A stretch of DNA of 64,000 nt, taken from NCBI RefSeq assembly GCF_900197595.1, contig NZ_FZLO01000006.1:62001-126000 (forward strand), in the 5' to 3' direction. The notes under the pieces were generated by a model. That model searched no databases. It was not told the DNA's origin and saw nothing but the letters and a program-made list of their open reading frames with translations. The DNA is from Scatolibacter rhodanostii (GTDB lineage Bacteria; Bacillota; Clostridia; Oscillospirales; Acutalibacteraceae). Shown here piece after piece: positions 34,649 through 43,629 of the stretch; the stretch's first letter is position 1; every line of letters starts with the position of its first letter. The translations under genes were made by a program, and so were the position numbers.

Positions 34649-36415
34649 TTATTTCACATTGTTTCTCAGTGTTTCAAGCTGGTTATGAAGCTCTTCCGGT
34701 AATCTGTCTCCAAATTTCTTGTAGAATTCTTCAATACCTTCTGCTTCTTTTGCCCACTGCTCATTACTGACTTCCAAAATTGGTTGAAGCTCATCAACGC
34801 CAAAGTCTTTTAGACCTTCTAGGTTGAGATCTTCTGCTTTCGGCACAAAGCCAATAGCAGTTTCATTTGCTTCTACTTTGCCTTCAACACGGTTGATAAT
34901 CCAATCCAATACACGGAAGTTATCACCGAATCCAGGCCAAATGAAGTGGCCTTCGTCATCAAGACGGAACCAGTTGGTGTTGAAAATTTTCGGTGCTTTA
35001 TCACCGAGTTTTTCACCCATTTCGAGCCAATGTGCGAAATAATCGCCCATATGATAGCCACAGAAAGGAAGCATAGCCATAGGATCACGACGAACGACAC
35101 CAACAGCGCCAGCAGCGGCAGCGGTTGTTTCAGAAGCCATGATTGAACCTACAAACACACCGTTGTTCCAATCTTTTGACTGATAAACCAGCGGAGTGGT
35201 TTGTGCACGGCGTCCGCCAAAGATAATAGCAGAAATCGGCACGCCTTCTGGATTTTCAAACTCGCTGCTGATGCAAGGACAATTGATTGCCGGAGCAGTA
35301 AAGCGGCTGTTTGGATGAGCACCTTTTTCATCGGATTCTTTTCCGTTCCAAGGTTCACCTTTCCAGTTGATTGCATTGGTCGGCGGATTTTTATCCAAGC
35401 CTTCCCACCATACTGTGTTATCATCCAAGTTTTGTACAACATTGGTGAAAATAGTGCCTTTTTTGGTAGAAGCCAAAGCATTTGGGTTTGATTTCTCATT
35501 TGTACCCGGTGCAACACCGAAGAAACCGGCTTCTGGGTTAATGGCATATAGTCTGCCGTCTTTTCCGATACGCATCCAAGCAATATCATCACCGACTGTC
35601 CAAACTTTGTAGCCGGCTTTTGTATAGCCTTCTGGCGGAATCAGCATAGCAAGGTTGGTTTTACCACAAGCTGATGGGAATGCGGCGCTGACGTATTTAA
35701 CTTCGCCCTGCGGATTCTCGATACCAAGAATCAACATATGCTCAGCCATCCAGCTTTCATTTTTGCCCTGATAAGAAGCAATACGCAGTGCAAAGCATTT
35801 TTTGCCCAGCAAAACATTGCCGCCGTAACCAGAGTTTACGCTGATGATATAGTTGTCTTCTGGGAAATGGCAAATGTAACGTTTTTCTGCATCGATATCG
35901 CAGCGGCTGTGCAGACCTTTAACCCAGTCTGTGCTGTCGCCCAAAACATCCAAAACAGCTTTGCCGATACGAGCCATGATGGCCATGTTGAGTACAACAT
36001 AGATAGAGTCAGTTACTTCTAAACCAATTTTGGCAAGAGGTGAACCAACAGGTCCCATAGAATAAGGGATTACATACATGGTTCTGCCCTTCATGCTGCC
36101 TCTTGCGATATCAAACAGCATTTTATAGGCTTCCTGAGGATCTTTCCAGTGGTTGGTAGGACCAGCATCTTTTTCATCTTTAGAGCAGATAAACGTTCTG
36201 TCTTCCACACGAGCAACGTCATTGACAGCCGTTCTGTGTAGATAACAACCCGGCAATTTCTCCTCATTCAATTTAATGAGTTCACCGCTTTCACAAGCTT
36301 CTTTGCGCAAAGCTTCGAGTTGCTCCTCAGAACCATCAATCCAAACGATTTGGTCAGGTTGAAGCAATTCCTTCATTTCATCAATCCAGCTTAAAACAGT
36401 CTTATTATTGGTCAT
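34649..36415 (-). CDS. pckG: Phosphoenolpyruvate carboxykinase (GTP)
   Basis: Interconverts oxaloacetate + GTP with PEP + CO2 + GDP; 588 residues, the size of the GTP-dependent class. The P-loop/kinase-1a motif is FPSACGKTNLAML with the hyper-reactive Cys. VGDDIAWM supplies the Mn/Mg Asp. Substrate-binding blocks include GSPLAKIGLEVTDS and SGYGGNVLLGKKCFALRIAS. In anaerobes it often works in the PEP-carboxylating direction. The frame opens at 36445; the ATG at 36415 has GGAG about 8 nt upstream and begins MTNNKTVLSW. Confidence 0.96.
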   Translation of the reverse strand: MTNNKTVLSWIDEMKELLQPDQIVWIDGSEEQLEALRKEACESGELIKLNEEKLPGCYLHRTAVNDVARVEDRTFICSKDEKDAGPTNHWKDPQEAYKMLFDIARGSMKGRTMYVIPYSMGPVGSPLAKIGLEVTDSIYVVLNMAIMARIGKAVLDVLGDSTDWVKGLHSRCDIDAEKRYICHFPEDNYIISVNSGYGGNVLLGKKCFALRIASYQGKNESWMAEHMLILGIENPQGEVKYVSAAFPSACGKTNLAMLIPPEGYTKAGYKVWTVGDDIAWMRIGKDGRLYAINPEAGFFGVAPGTNEKSNPNALASTKKGTIFTNVVQNLDDNTVWWEGLDKNPPTNAINWKGEPWNGKESDEKGAHPNSRFTAPAINCPCISSEFENPEGVPISAIIFGGRRAQTTPLVYQSKDWNNGVFVGSIMASETTAAAAGAVGVVRRDPMAMLPFCGYHMGDYFAHWLEMGEKLGDKAPKIFNTNWFRLDDEGHFIWPGFGDNFRVLDWIINRVEGKVEANETAIGFVPKAEDLNLEGLKDFGVDELQPILEVSNEQWAKEAEGIEEFYKKFGDRLPEELHNQLETLRNNVK

Positions 36416-36580
36416 TCCTTTTACTCCTTCCGCCATTTCTGGCAAGCAATTGGTAATCGTTCTCCTAGTAACATATTATCACATGGCTGTCCAATTTGCA
36501 AGATTCAAAAATTAATGCTGCAAATTTTAAAATTCCGTTCAAAAAGATTTTACTCTTCTTTTACATCATTCTCTTAAACT

Positions 36581-37075
36581 TCACTCCACTAAAACAATCT
36601 TTCCATCAGCTTTCGTCCGATTCATGTCAATAAGACGCTGGTTTTCGCTACCTCTAAAGCGGAGTTCCAGATTTTTCTGTGCTTCTACAAATTTGCCGTC
36701 TACCAGCATATCAGTTTCATTCAATAAATCCTGTATAGCTTCACTTTTCATGGATGAAAGCTCTTCATAGGTCCAACCGCTATAAGTCACAACATCTTTG
36801 CCTATTGAATGAACAAGCTTTGCCAAATGAGTCAGTTCCTTAGGTTGGGTAAAGGGTTCCCCGCCGCTAAGCGTTATCCCCTTGAGCATAGGATTCTGTT
36901 TAAATTCTTCAAATATACTTTCTACTGAACGAAATGTACCGCCGCTAAAATCATGCGTTTGCGGATTATGACAGCCCGGGCACCCATGCGGACACCCTTG
37001 CACAAATACGGTATAACGAATTCCCGGACCATCTGTAATGGATTCTTTCACTATACCTGCCAACCGAATTTCCAT
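36581..37075 (-). CDS. nrdG: Anaerobic ribonucleotide reductase activating enzyme NrdG
   Basis: A 164-residue radical-SAM enzyme that installs the glycyl radical on the class III reductase. The cluster motif CxxxCxxC is in GCPHGCPGCHNP, followed by the SAM-binding LSGGEPFTQP. Upstream on the same strand are nrdD and a separate short gene that encodes the Gly-radical segment. The radical target of NrdG here is therefore probably a small peptide. Confidence 0.96.
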   Translation of the reverse strand: MEIRLAGIVKESITDGPGIRYTVFVQGCPHGCPGCHNPQTHDFSGGTFRSVESIFEEFKQNPMLKGITLSGGEPFTQPKELTHLAKLVHSIGKDVVTYSGWTYEELSSMKSEAIQDLLNETDMLVDGKFVEAQKNLELRFRGSENQRLIDMNRTKADGKIVLVE

Positions 37076-37248
37076 CTGCTCACCACCTTTATGGCTTTAC
37101 TTATTATGTTTCTATTTTAGCACTTTTCTCTTTAAATTGAAAGACCTAAATTCTATATTAAAATTTTTTAACATATCCTTATATTCTTTCCTTTAAATCT
37201 TGCAACAGTGAACATTAAGAAATAAAAACTAGTTAAAGTAAGAAAAAT

Positions 37249-37285
37249 CCCGGTATAAAAAAGATAAATCTCTTTCTTATCCGGG
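37249..37285 (-). terminator. Hairpin between the glycyl-radical peptide gene and nrdG
   Basis: CCCGG (37249-37253) and CCGGG (37281-37285) bracket a long, slightly bulged A/T-rich stem. ATTTTTCTT follows on the minus strand. It would reduce read-through into nrdG. Confidence 0.7.
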
Positions 37286-37298
37286 TTCCCCCTATAAT

Positions 37299-37460
37299 TC
37301 AGCCGCAACAGGAAGAGGAAAGATTATGCTTTACACGATCTCTTTCTTCTGCACGTTTGGCATTATTCCAACGATCTGTTGTTCCTACTAAATAGCCGGT
37401 AATTCTTCTGATTCTTTCAAAATCTCTGCCTTCGCCAATAATGACTTCTTTTTTATCCAT
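37299..37460 (-). CDS. Stand-alone glycyl-radical domain of class III ribonucleotide reductase
   Basis: A 53-residue protein beginning MDKKEVIIGEG. It contains DFERIRRITGYLVGTTDRWN followed by NAKRAEERDRVKH, which is the C-terminal glycyl-radical segment of ordinary NrdD (E. coli type: RVCGYLGS, then N-GK-EE-KRRVKH). The radical Gly should be residue 22. AGGAGG lies 7 nt before the ATG, and the gene is in a different frame from nrdD, so it is separately translated, not a frameshift remnant. The main nrdD product lacks this segment. It ends Ser-Ser-Ser-Cys-Cys-Gly, an unusual Cys pair that might act in electron transfer. Confidence 0.88.
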   Translation of the reverse strand: MDKKEVIIGEGRDFERIRRITGYLVGTTDRWNNAKRAEERDRVKHNLSSSCCG

Positions 37461-37501
37461 GATAAATCCTCCTATACTACTGTGTTTTGTCTCTACTTAT
37501 T

Positions 37502-39781
37502 TTATTCTATCAAGCTCGAATAATCCGGTACGTCATGATAACGAGTTTTTAGTTCCTGTAATTTTGAAAGTGGGACACCTTCTCCTGCTTTTCGTCCGCA
37601 ACGAGGGCATACTTCATCAATAATGCCGTTGTATCCGCAAACCGGGTCACGGTCTACTGGGTGATTGACAGAGCCATAGCCGATTCCTGCTTCTTTCATC
37701 GTGCGAATTACGCTTTCAAATGCATCAATGTTCTTACAAGTATCACCGTCAAGTTCCACATAGCTGATATGTCCTGCATTGGTCAACGCGTGGAAAGGTG
37801 CTTCTTTTCTGATTTTTTCATAACCGCTGATGGGATAATAAACCGGGATATGGAAAGAGTTTGTATAATATTCACGGCTTGTTACGCCTTCAATCTCACC
37901 AAATAGCTTTTTATCCATACGGACAAAACGACCACTAAGACCCTCGGCAGGTGTCGCAATTAAGGTCCAGTTTAAATGTGTTTTTTCACACATATCATCC
38001 ATGCGTTTTCTCATATATGAAATGATTTCGTAGCCAAGCTTATAGCTCTCTTCGCTCTCACCATGATGCTTACCTGTGAGCGCTTTCAGGGTTTCTGCAA
38101 GACCAATAAAACCAATACTTAGCGTTCCATGTTTCAGCACTTCAGCCACAGAATCTTCTCTCTGCAATTTTTCGGAATCTATCCAAACCCCTTGTCCCAT
38201 CAAGAAAGGATAGTTATAAGCTTTTTTGCTGGATTGAATTTTAAAGCGATGCAATAATTGTTCAATCACCAGATCAATTCTCTGATCTAAAATCTCGTAG
38301 AATTTGGCGATATCACCGCCGGCTTGTATTCCCACTCTTGGTAAGTTAATCGAAGTAAAGCTCAAATTTCCTCGTCCGCAAGTAACTGAACGGTCAGGGT
38401 CATAGGCGTTTTGCATAACACGGGTTCGGCATCCCATATACGATACTTCTGAATTGTAATCGCCCGGTTTATAGTATTGAATATTGAATGGGGCATCAAT
38501 AAAGCTAAAATTCGGGAACAATCGCTTAGCCGACACTCGCATAGACAGCTTAAACAAGTCGTAGTTTGGGTCAGTCTCATTGTAATTAATGCCCTCTTTG
38601 ACTTTAAAAATCTGTACTGGGAAGATAGGTGTCTCGCCATCTCCTAGTCCATCTTCTGTAGCCAAAAGCAAATTGCGGATGACCATTCTTCCTTGTTCGC
38701 TAGTGTCTGTACCATAGTTCAGCGAACTAAACGGCACCTGCGCGCCTGCTCTCGAGTTCATGGTATTCAGGTTGTGAATCAAAGCTTCCATTGCTTGATA
38801 GGTTGCCTTATCTGTTCCACGCCAAGCGGCTTCTTTTACATAAGAAACAGCTTTAGATGCCTCTTCTTGGGTAAAAGTGTCTGCATTGGTCAAAACAGAA
38901 ACCACTTTTTCACTGTATTCATCTACTGTGTCCAGATTTACATTCTTACTCAGTTTTTCAGCGACTTCATCTGTAATCTTCTTGCTCTCTTCAAATGAAA
39001 TCCCTTTCATAACCTGTATGTATTCTGTCAATGCCTTAAAATACTCTTTGCGATAGGTCTTATCAATTCCTTTTGCCATTGAGTAATCAAAATTGGGCAC
39101 ACTTTGTCCGCCGTGCATTTCGTTCTGATTGGCTTGAATAGCAATACAAGCTAGCGCAGCATAGCTTCGAATGTCATTCGGTTCTCTCAAATAACCGTGA
39201 CCGGTAGAAAATCCACCTTTGAAAAGCTTAATTAAATCAATTTGGCAGCAAGTTTCAGTCAATGTGTAAAAATCTTTATCATGAATATGAATATCACCGC
39301 GGGCATGGGCTTCGGCAATATGATGTGGAATTACATATTTATCATAGAAGCTTTTGGCCCCTTCAGAACCATACTTCAACATGGTTCCCATAGCCGTGTC
39401 AGCATTGATATTGGCATTTTCACGCTTTAAGTCTACATCTTCTGCATTGACAAACGTAAGCGCCGAATAAATCTTGACAAGCTCATCATCCATTTCGCGG
39501 ATTTTTTGATGCTCGGCTCTATATAGAATATAAGCTTTGGCTGTTTTAGCATATCCTGCTGCAATCAACTTTTCTTCCACAATATCTTGTATATGCTCTA
39601 CTGTAGGCAAATCTGTTTGTTTTTCTGCTTCGGCTAAAACCGCACGGGTTAAATCGTCAAGCTCTTTATCACTAAACTTTTCTGTTGCATTACGAACATT
39701 GGCTTTAAAAATAGCTGCACGAATTTTCGAGGCATCAAATGCCGCTTTCTCTCCGCTTCTTTTTATAATTTCTCCCAGCAT
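37502..39781 (-). CDS. nrdD: Anaerobic (class III) ribonucleoside-triphosphate reductase, catalytic part lacking the radical Gly
   Basis: A 759-residue protein. An N-terminal ATP-cone (about residues 3-92, KRSGEKAAFDASKIRAAIFK) gives allosteric control, followed by the ten-stranded barrel with HIHDKDFYTLTETCCQIDL and GGQSVPNFDYSMAKG. Near the end is the zinc site CGYNGIIDEVCPRCGRKAG, and the chain then stops after about 25 residues. It has no RxxGYL radical motif. That piece is encoded 42 bp downstream as a separate gene. It reduces NTPs to dNTPs anaerobically and is activated by NrdG. Confidence 0.95.
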   Translation of the reverse strand: MLGEIIKRSGEKAAFDASKIRAAIFKANVRNATEKFSDKELDDLTRAVLAEAEKQTDLPTVEHIQDIVEEKLIAAGYAKTAKAYILYRAEHQKIREMDDELVKIYSALTFVNAEDVDLKRENANINADTAMGTMLKYGSEGAKSFYDKYVIPHHIAEAHARGDIHIHDKDFYTLTETCCQIDLIKLFKGGFSTGHGYLREPNDIRSYAALACIAIQANQNEMHGGQSVPNFDYSMAKGIDKTYRKEYFKALTEYIQVMKGISFEESKKITDEVAEKLSKNVNLDTVDEYSEKVVSVLTNADTFTQEEASKAVSYVKEAAWRGTDKATYQAMEALIHNLNTMNSRAGAQVPFSSLNYGTDTSEQGRMVIRNLLLATEDGLGDGETPIFPVQIFKVKEGINYNETDPNYDLFKLSMRVSAKRLFPNFSFIDAPFNIQYYKPGDYNSEVSYMGCRTRVMQNAYDPDRSVTCGRGNLSFTSINLPRVGIQAGGDIAKFYEILDQRIDLVIEQLLHRFKIQSSKKAYNYPFLMGQGVWIDSEKLQREDSVAEVLKHGTLSIGFIGLAETLKALTGKHHGESEESYKLGYEIISYMRKRMDDMCEKTHLNWTLIATPAEGLSGRFVRMDKKLFGEIEGVTSREYYTNSFHIPVYYPISGYEKIRKEAPFHALTNAGHISYVELDGDTCKNIDAFESVIRTMKEAGIGYGSVNHPVDRDPVCGYNGIIDEVCPRCGRKAGEGVPLSKLQELKTRYHDVPDYSSLIE

Positions 39782-40024
39782 AATGGCAACCCTTTCTTCA
39801 CGGCAAATTAACCTTTTTTTCTATGTGTTTACTGTACCGCATGCTTCTCTTTTTTCTATGTTTTTAAAGAATTTAGCGCAAATTTTCGCTTATTTTCAGT
39901 CTTGGAGACAAATAAGAATAGATTAAATTTCTGCGGAGAATTTAATCTATTCCTTATACGGCGCTGATTCATTTCTTCTGTGTTTTAGATTATAACACCC
40001 CCACTGGATGATGTCAACCACCAA

Positions 40025-40061
40025 ACACTATATATAGTATAAATTTAGCTATATATTTTAG
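40025..40061 (-). promoter_or_regulatory. NrdR-box-like sites over the nrdD promoter
   Basis: ACACTATATATAGTAT (40025-40040) closely matches the NrdR consensus (acaCwATATAtwGtgt). A weaker TAGCTATATATTTTAG follows at 40046-40061. On the minus strand a TATACT -10 candidate (40041-40036) lies inside the first box. Binding by NrdR would repress nrdD when dATP is abundant. The remainder of 39782-40113 shows no gene. Confidence 0.55.
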
Positions 40062-40113
40062 ATATGATTCTAAATGTTGTTGCAGAAAAAACTATCGCTT
40101 TCGACGTTTTTCT

Positions 40114-41898
40114 TTATTTTTCTTGCGTAGCTATGGTAATTCCCAATTCTTCTAACTGTTCTTGATCTACATCACCCGGTGCATTTGTCATCAATTCAAC
40201 CATACTTTGTACCTTTGGATAAGCCAAAACATCACGAAGACTCTCTGCTTCCAGCAAAACCATAATTAATCTGTCCATACCAATGCCAACACCGCCATGA
40301 GGGGGTGCACCATATTTAAACGCATCCAAAAGATAGCCAAACTTTTCTTGTGCTTTTTCCTGTGTTAAACCTAAAAGGCTGAAAATACGTCCTTGCAGTT
40401 CAGAATCAGTTACACGAATCGAGCCGCTGCACATTTCCTCACCGTTCAGCACTAAATCATAGGCTTGTGCACGAACTTCGCCCTTATCGCTTTCCAAATA
40501 CGGCAAGCATTCATCCAAAGGAGATGTAAATGGATGGTGCATCGCAACCCACTCGTTGGCGTCTTCATCAAATTCAAAGAACGGCATTTCAACGACCCAC
40601 AAGAAATTATGCTTTCCGGCAGGAACAATATCCAGCTTTTTGGCCACTTCTACACGTAGCATACCAAGCTGTGGCAAGACATGGCTTGTTTTGGTGTCGG
40701 CAATGATTAAAATAACGTCGCCTGTTTCTGCCCCTGTTTTTTGATAAATAGCTTGCATTTCTTCTTCCGCCATAAACTTGGCAAATGAACTGGTGGTGGC
40801 TTCTTCTGTCATACGAACCCAGGCAAGACCTTTTGCACCGATTCCCTTTGCTGTAGCCGTAAGTTTGTCAATTTCTTTGCGGGTGAGTTTGGTTGCTGCA
40901 TTTTTAGCTACAATTGCGCGCACACTTCCGCCGCCCTCAATAGCTCCTGTAAATACGCTGAATCCACAAGACTTCACAACATCACTGATGTCGCAAATCT
41001 CCATGCCATATCGAGTATCAGGCTTATCTGAACCAAAACGCTCCATCGACTCTTTATAAGTGATTCTCGGCAGCGGCATGGGAATTTCCACGCCCATAAC
41101 TTCTTTCATCATGTGGCTGATATAGCCCTCAACCATACCGAGTACATCATCCATTTCTACAAAAGACATTTCCACGTCAATTTGTGTGAATTCAGGCTGA
41201 CGGTTTGCTCTCAAGTCTTCATCACGGAAACATCTGGCAATTTGGAAGTAGCGGTCAAAACCAGCCACCATAGAAAGCTGTTTATAAAGCTGAGGCGATT
41301 GTGGCAATGCATAAAAACTGCCTTTATGCAGACGGCTTGGTACAATAAAGTCTTTTGCCCCTTCGGGAGTTGATTTAATCAGCATAGGGGTTTCGATTTC
41401 GATAAACCCATTGTCATCAAAATAATCTCTCGTCACTTTGGCAATTTTGTGGCGCATTAGTAGATTTCTTTGCAGCATAGGACGGCGCAAATCGAGATAG
41501 CGATATTTTAAGCGTAAATCTTCTTTGGCTGTTGTTTCATCAATGATTTCAAAAGGAGGTGTTTCGGATTGATTGAGAATGCGCAACTCTTCTACAAAAA
41601 TTTCAATCTCCCCTGTTGGAATATCTTTATTTTTAGAGGATCGCTCGCGAACTGTTCCCACTGCTGCCAACACAAACTCTGAACGCACAGCAAACGCTTT
41701 ATCAAAGACCGCCTTATCAGTAGAATCATCAAAAGCTAGCTGCACCAAACCGGTACGGTCACGCAAATCAATAAAAATGAGCTGTCCAAGGTCACGCTGA
41801 CGCTGCGCCCAGCCAAATACAACTGCTTTTTGACCAACATCACCCATGCGAAATTCTCCGCAATATTTAGTTCTTTTCAGTCCATGAATCGTTTCCAT
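40114..41898 (-). CDS. aspS: Aspartyl-tRNA synthetase
   Basis: A class II synthetase of 594 residues, bacterial type. The N-terminal OB-fold binds the anticodon (GWAQRQRDLGQLIFIDLRDR). Class II motif 2 is FRDEDLRANRQPEFTQID, and the bacterial GAD insertion lies about residues 300-400. Motif 3 is GIGMDRLIMVL. The frame runs up to 41955, but the ATG at 41898 (METIHGLKRT, AGAGGA about 10 nt before) is the natural start. It is co-transcribed after hisS. Confidence 0.96.
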   Translation of the reverse strand: METIHGLKRTKYCGEFRMGDVGQKAVVFGWAQRQRDLGQLIFIDLRDRTGLVQLAFDDSTDKAVFDKAFAVRSEFVLAAVGTVRERSSKNKDIPTGEIEIFVEELRILNQSETPPFEIIDETTAKEDLRLKYRYLDLRRPMLQRNLLMRHKIAKVTRDYFDDNGFIEIETPMLIKSTPEGAKDFIVPSRLHKGSFYALPQSPQLYKQLSMVAGFDRYFQIARCFRDEDLRANRQPEFTQIDVEMSFVEMDDVLGMVEGYISHMMKEVMGVEIPMPLPRITYKESMERFGSDKPDTRYGMEICDISDVVKSCGFSVFTGAIEGGGSVRAIVAKNAATKLTRKEIDKLTATAKGIGAKGLAWVRMTEEATTSSFAKFMAEEEMQAIYQKTGAETGDVILIIADTKTSHVLPQLGMLRVEVAKKLDIVPAGKHNFLWVVEMPFFEFDEDANEWVAMHHPFTSPLDECLPYLESDKGEVRAQAYDLVLNGEEMCSGSIRVTDSELQGRIFSLLGLTQEKAQEKFGYLLDAFKYGAPPHGGVGIGMDRLIMVLLEAESLRDVLAYPKVQSMVELMTNAPGDVDQEQLEELGITIATQEK

Positions 41899-42012
41899 TG
41901 CTTTTCTATCCTCTCTTTTATCAAACTCAGCTTTTCGCTGTCTCCAAACCACCATACCTGACGATTAAAATGGAGCTATTCTATAGCGGGATGCCCTTAT
42001 ATCGGAATCAAT

Positions 42013-43305
42013 TTATAAAGACAAATCTTCCGCTGTTGTGACCACGGTAATATATTCGTCTACAAAATTATCGCCCAATGAAACGCTTGTGGTTTCACCT
42101 GTTTTCATGTTTTTCATTTTGGCCTGATTCTGCGCCAGTTCTTCTTCGCCCAATACAATAGTAAACTTAGCACCTATTTTGTTGGCATATTTCATTTGTG
42201 CTTTTAAACCTCTGCCGCACAAATCACAATCTGCAAACACACCACAGCGGTGCAAATCATTTGTCAGCGCAAATGCTCTTACATTCGCTTCTTTATTCAT
42301 AGAAGCAATATAAACTTCGCATTTCTCCGGCTCTGGCAGTTCAAGACCTTGTGCTTGCATGACAAGCATAATACGGTCTAGTCCCATAGCATAGCCGATA
42401 CCTGCTGTTGGATTTCCTCCCAGCTGCTCTACTAAGCCATCATAACGTCCCCCACCGCCAACGGCACCTTGGGCCCCAATATCATTTGAAACAAACTCAA
42501 ACACAGTGCGTGTGTAATAATCCAATCCACGTACCAATGATGTGTCAATTTCATAGTCTATATCGACCGCTTTCAGACAGGCCTGCACCTGCTCAAAGTG
42601 CTCACGGCAGTCATCACAAATATAATCCAGAATCTTGGGTGCTCCTTTGGCGATTTCTGCACAAACGGGACTTTTGCAATCCAAAATCCTCATCGGATTT
42701 CTATCCAAGCGAGAAACGCAGGTTTCGCAAAGCTCTTCTTTATAACCCAGGAAATATTCTTTAAGTGCTTTGTGATATTCAGCGCGGCAAGTTGGGCAGC
42801 CAATCGAATTCAGTTTAAGCCCGATGTTTTGTAGTCCTAAACGTTCGATGGTAGACACAGCCATTGCAATGACCTGCGCGTCAGCAGCGGCCTCAGCAGC
42901 ACCAAACATTTCCACACCAAACTGGTGAAATTCTCTCAAACGCCCGGCTTGCGGTTTTTCATAGCGATAACAGGTGGTATTGTAATAAAGCTTTACCGGG
43001 AACCCCCCGTTATACAAACCGCTTTCAAGCATAGCACGAACAGCACCCGCTGTTCCCTCTGGGCGAAGCGTAATCGAACGTCCACCTTTATCCTCAAAGG
43101 TATACATTTGCTTTTCAACCACATCGGTTGTATCTCCCACTCCACGTAAAAACAGTTCTGTATGCTCAAAGACAGGTGTTCTCACTTCGGCAAATCCGTT
43201 CATCTCTGCTTCTGAACGCATCACCATTTCTATAATCTGCCACTGATTTGATTTATCAGGCAGAATATCAAATGTTCCCTTGGGGGCTTTTGTAATCAAT
43301 TCCAT
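42013..43305 (-). CDS. hisS: Histidyl-tRNA synthetase
   Basis: A class II synthetase of 430 residues. It starts with the usual KAPKGTFDILPDKS. Motif 2 contains CYRYEKPQAGRLREFHQFGVE. The His-specific loops are LVRGLDYYTRTVFEF and AVGGGGRYDGL. Motif 3 is IGYAMGLDRIML, and a C-terminal anticodon domain follows. A cluster of Cys pairs (about residues 165-230: CPTC, CETC, CDDC) resembles a zinc-ribbon-like insertion seen in some clostridial HisS. A T-box leader lies upstream, and aspS follows 114 bp downstream. Confidence 0.96.
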   Translation of the reverse strand: MELITKAPKGTFDILPDKSNQWQIIEMVMRSEAEMNGFAEVRTPVFEHTELFLRGVGDTTDVVEKQMYTFEDKGGRSITLRPEGTAGAVRAMLESGLYNGGFPVKLYYNTTCYRYEKPQAGRLREFHQFGVEMFGAAEAAADAQVIAMAVSTIERLGLQNIGLKLNSIGCPTCRAEYHKALKEYFLGYKEELCETCVSRLDRNPMRILDCKSPVCAEIAKGAPKILDYICDDCREHFEQVQACLKAVDIDYEIDTSLVRGLDYYTRTVFEFVSNDIGAQGAVGGGGRYDGLVEQLGGNPTAGIGYAMGLDRIMLVMQAQGLELPEPEKCEVYIASMNKEANVRAFALTNDLHRCGVFADCDLCGRGLKAQMKYANKIGAKFTIVLGEEELAQNQAKMKNMKTGETTSVSLGDNFVDEYITVVTTAEDLSL

Positions 43306-43397
43306 TTTAATACATCCTTTCTTTACTGCATAAATAGGCCTGTTTTACAGGATTTGTTTTTCCTTTTTTGTAAGTTTTCATCTAAAAAGGAAAAATA

Positions 43398-43620
43398 GAT
43401 AAAAAACCTCCGTCCCGGCTAAGGGACGAAGGTTTACTTCGTGGTGCCACCCTTTTTCGAAAATTTAATAAATTTTCCTCAAAAGACCCTGTCCGCCAGG
43501 GCAACGATTGCTCCTAAGTGTCTTCATCCTCATTTCACTAAGGGACTTTCAGCAAAAGCTGCCCCTCTCTCTGTATGTGAATATGTTAGGACTACTCTTC
43601 TTATTCACGGCAATTATGCA
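43398..43620 (-). promoter_or_regulatory. T-box riboswitch of hisS-aspS
   Basis: The T-box sequence AGGGTGGCACCACG is on the minus strand at 43453-43440. It is followed by the terminator stem (arms 43404-43416 and 43423-43434) and a T-rich tract. Upstream, AGTAGTCC and GAAGAC mark the two sides of the Stem I specifier loop. The triplet after GAA is GAC (Asp), at 43522-43520, and it overlaps CAC (His) at 43520-43518. Uncharged tRNA should stabilise the antiterminator and turn on both synthetase genes. Confidence 0.93.
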
Positions 43621-43629
43621 TTCATTTAA

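Noticed and set aside
37299-37504. Frameshift or sequencing error that split nrdD
   Set aside because: The two genes are separated by 41 bp with a consensus Shine-Dalgarno, and nrdD has about 25 extra residues after the zinc site. A single indel would not restore a normal fusion.
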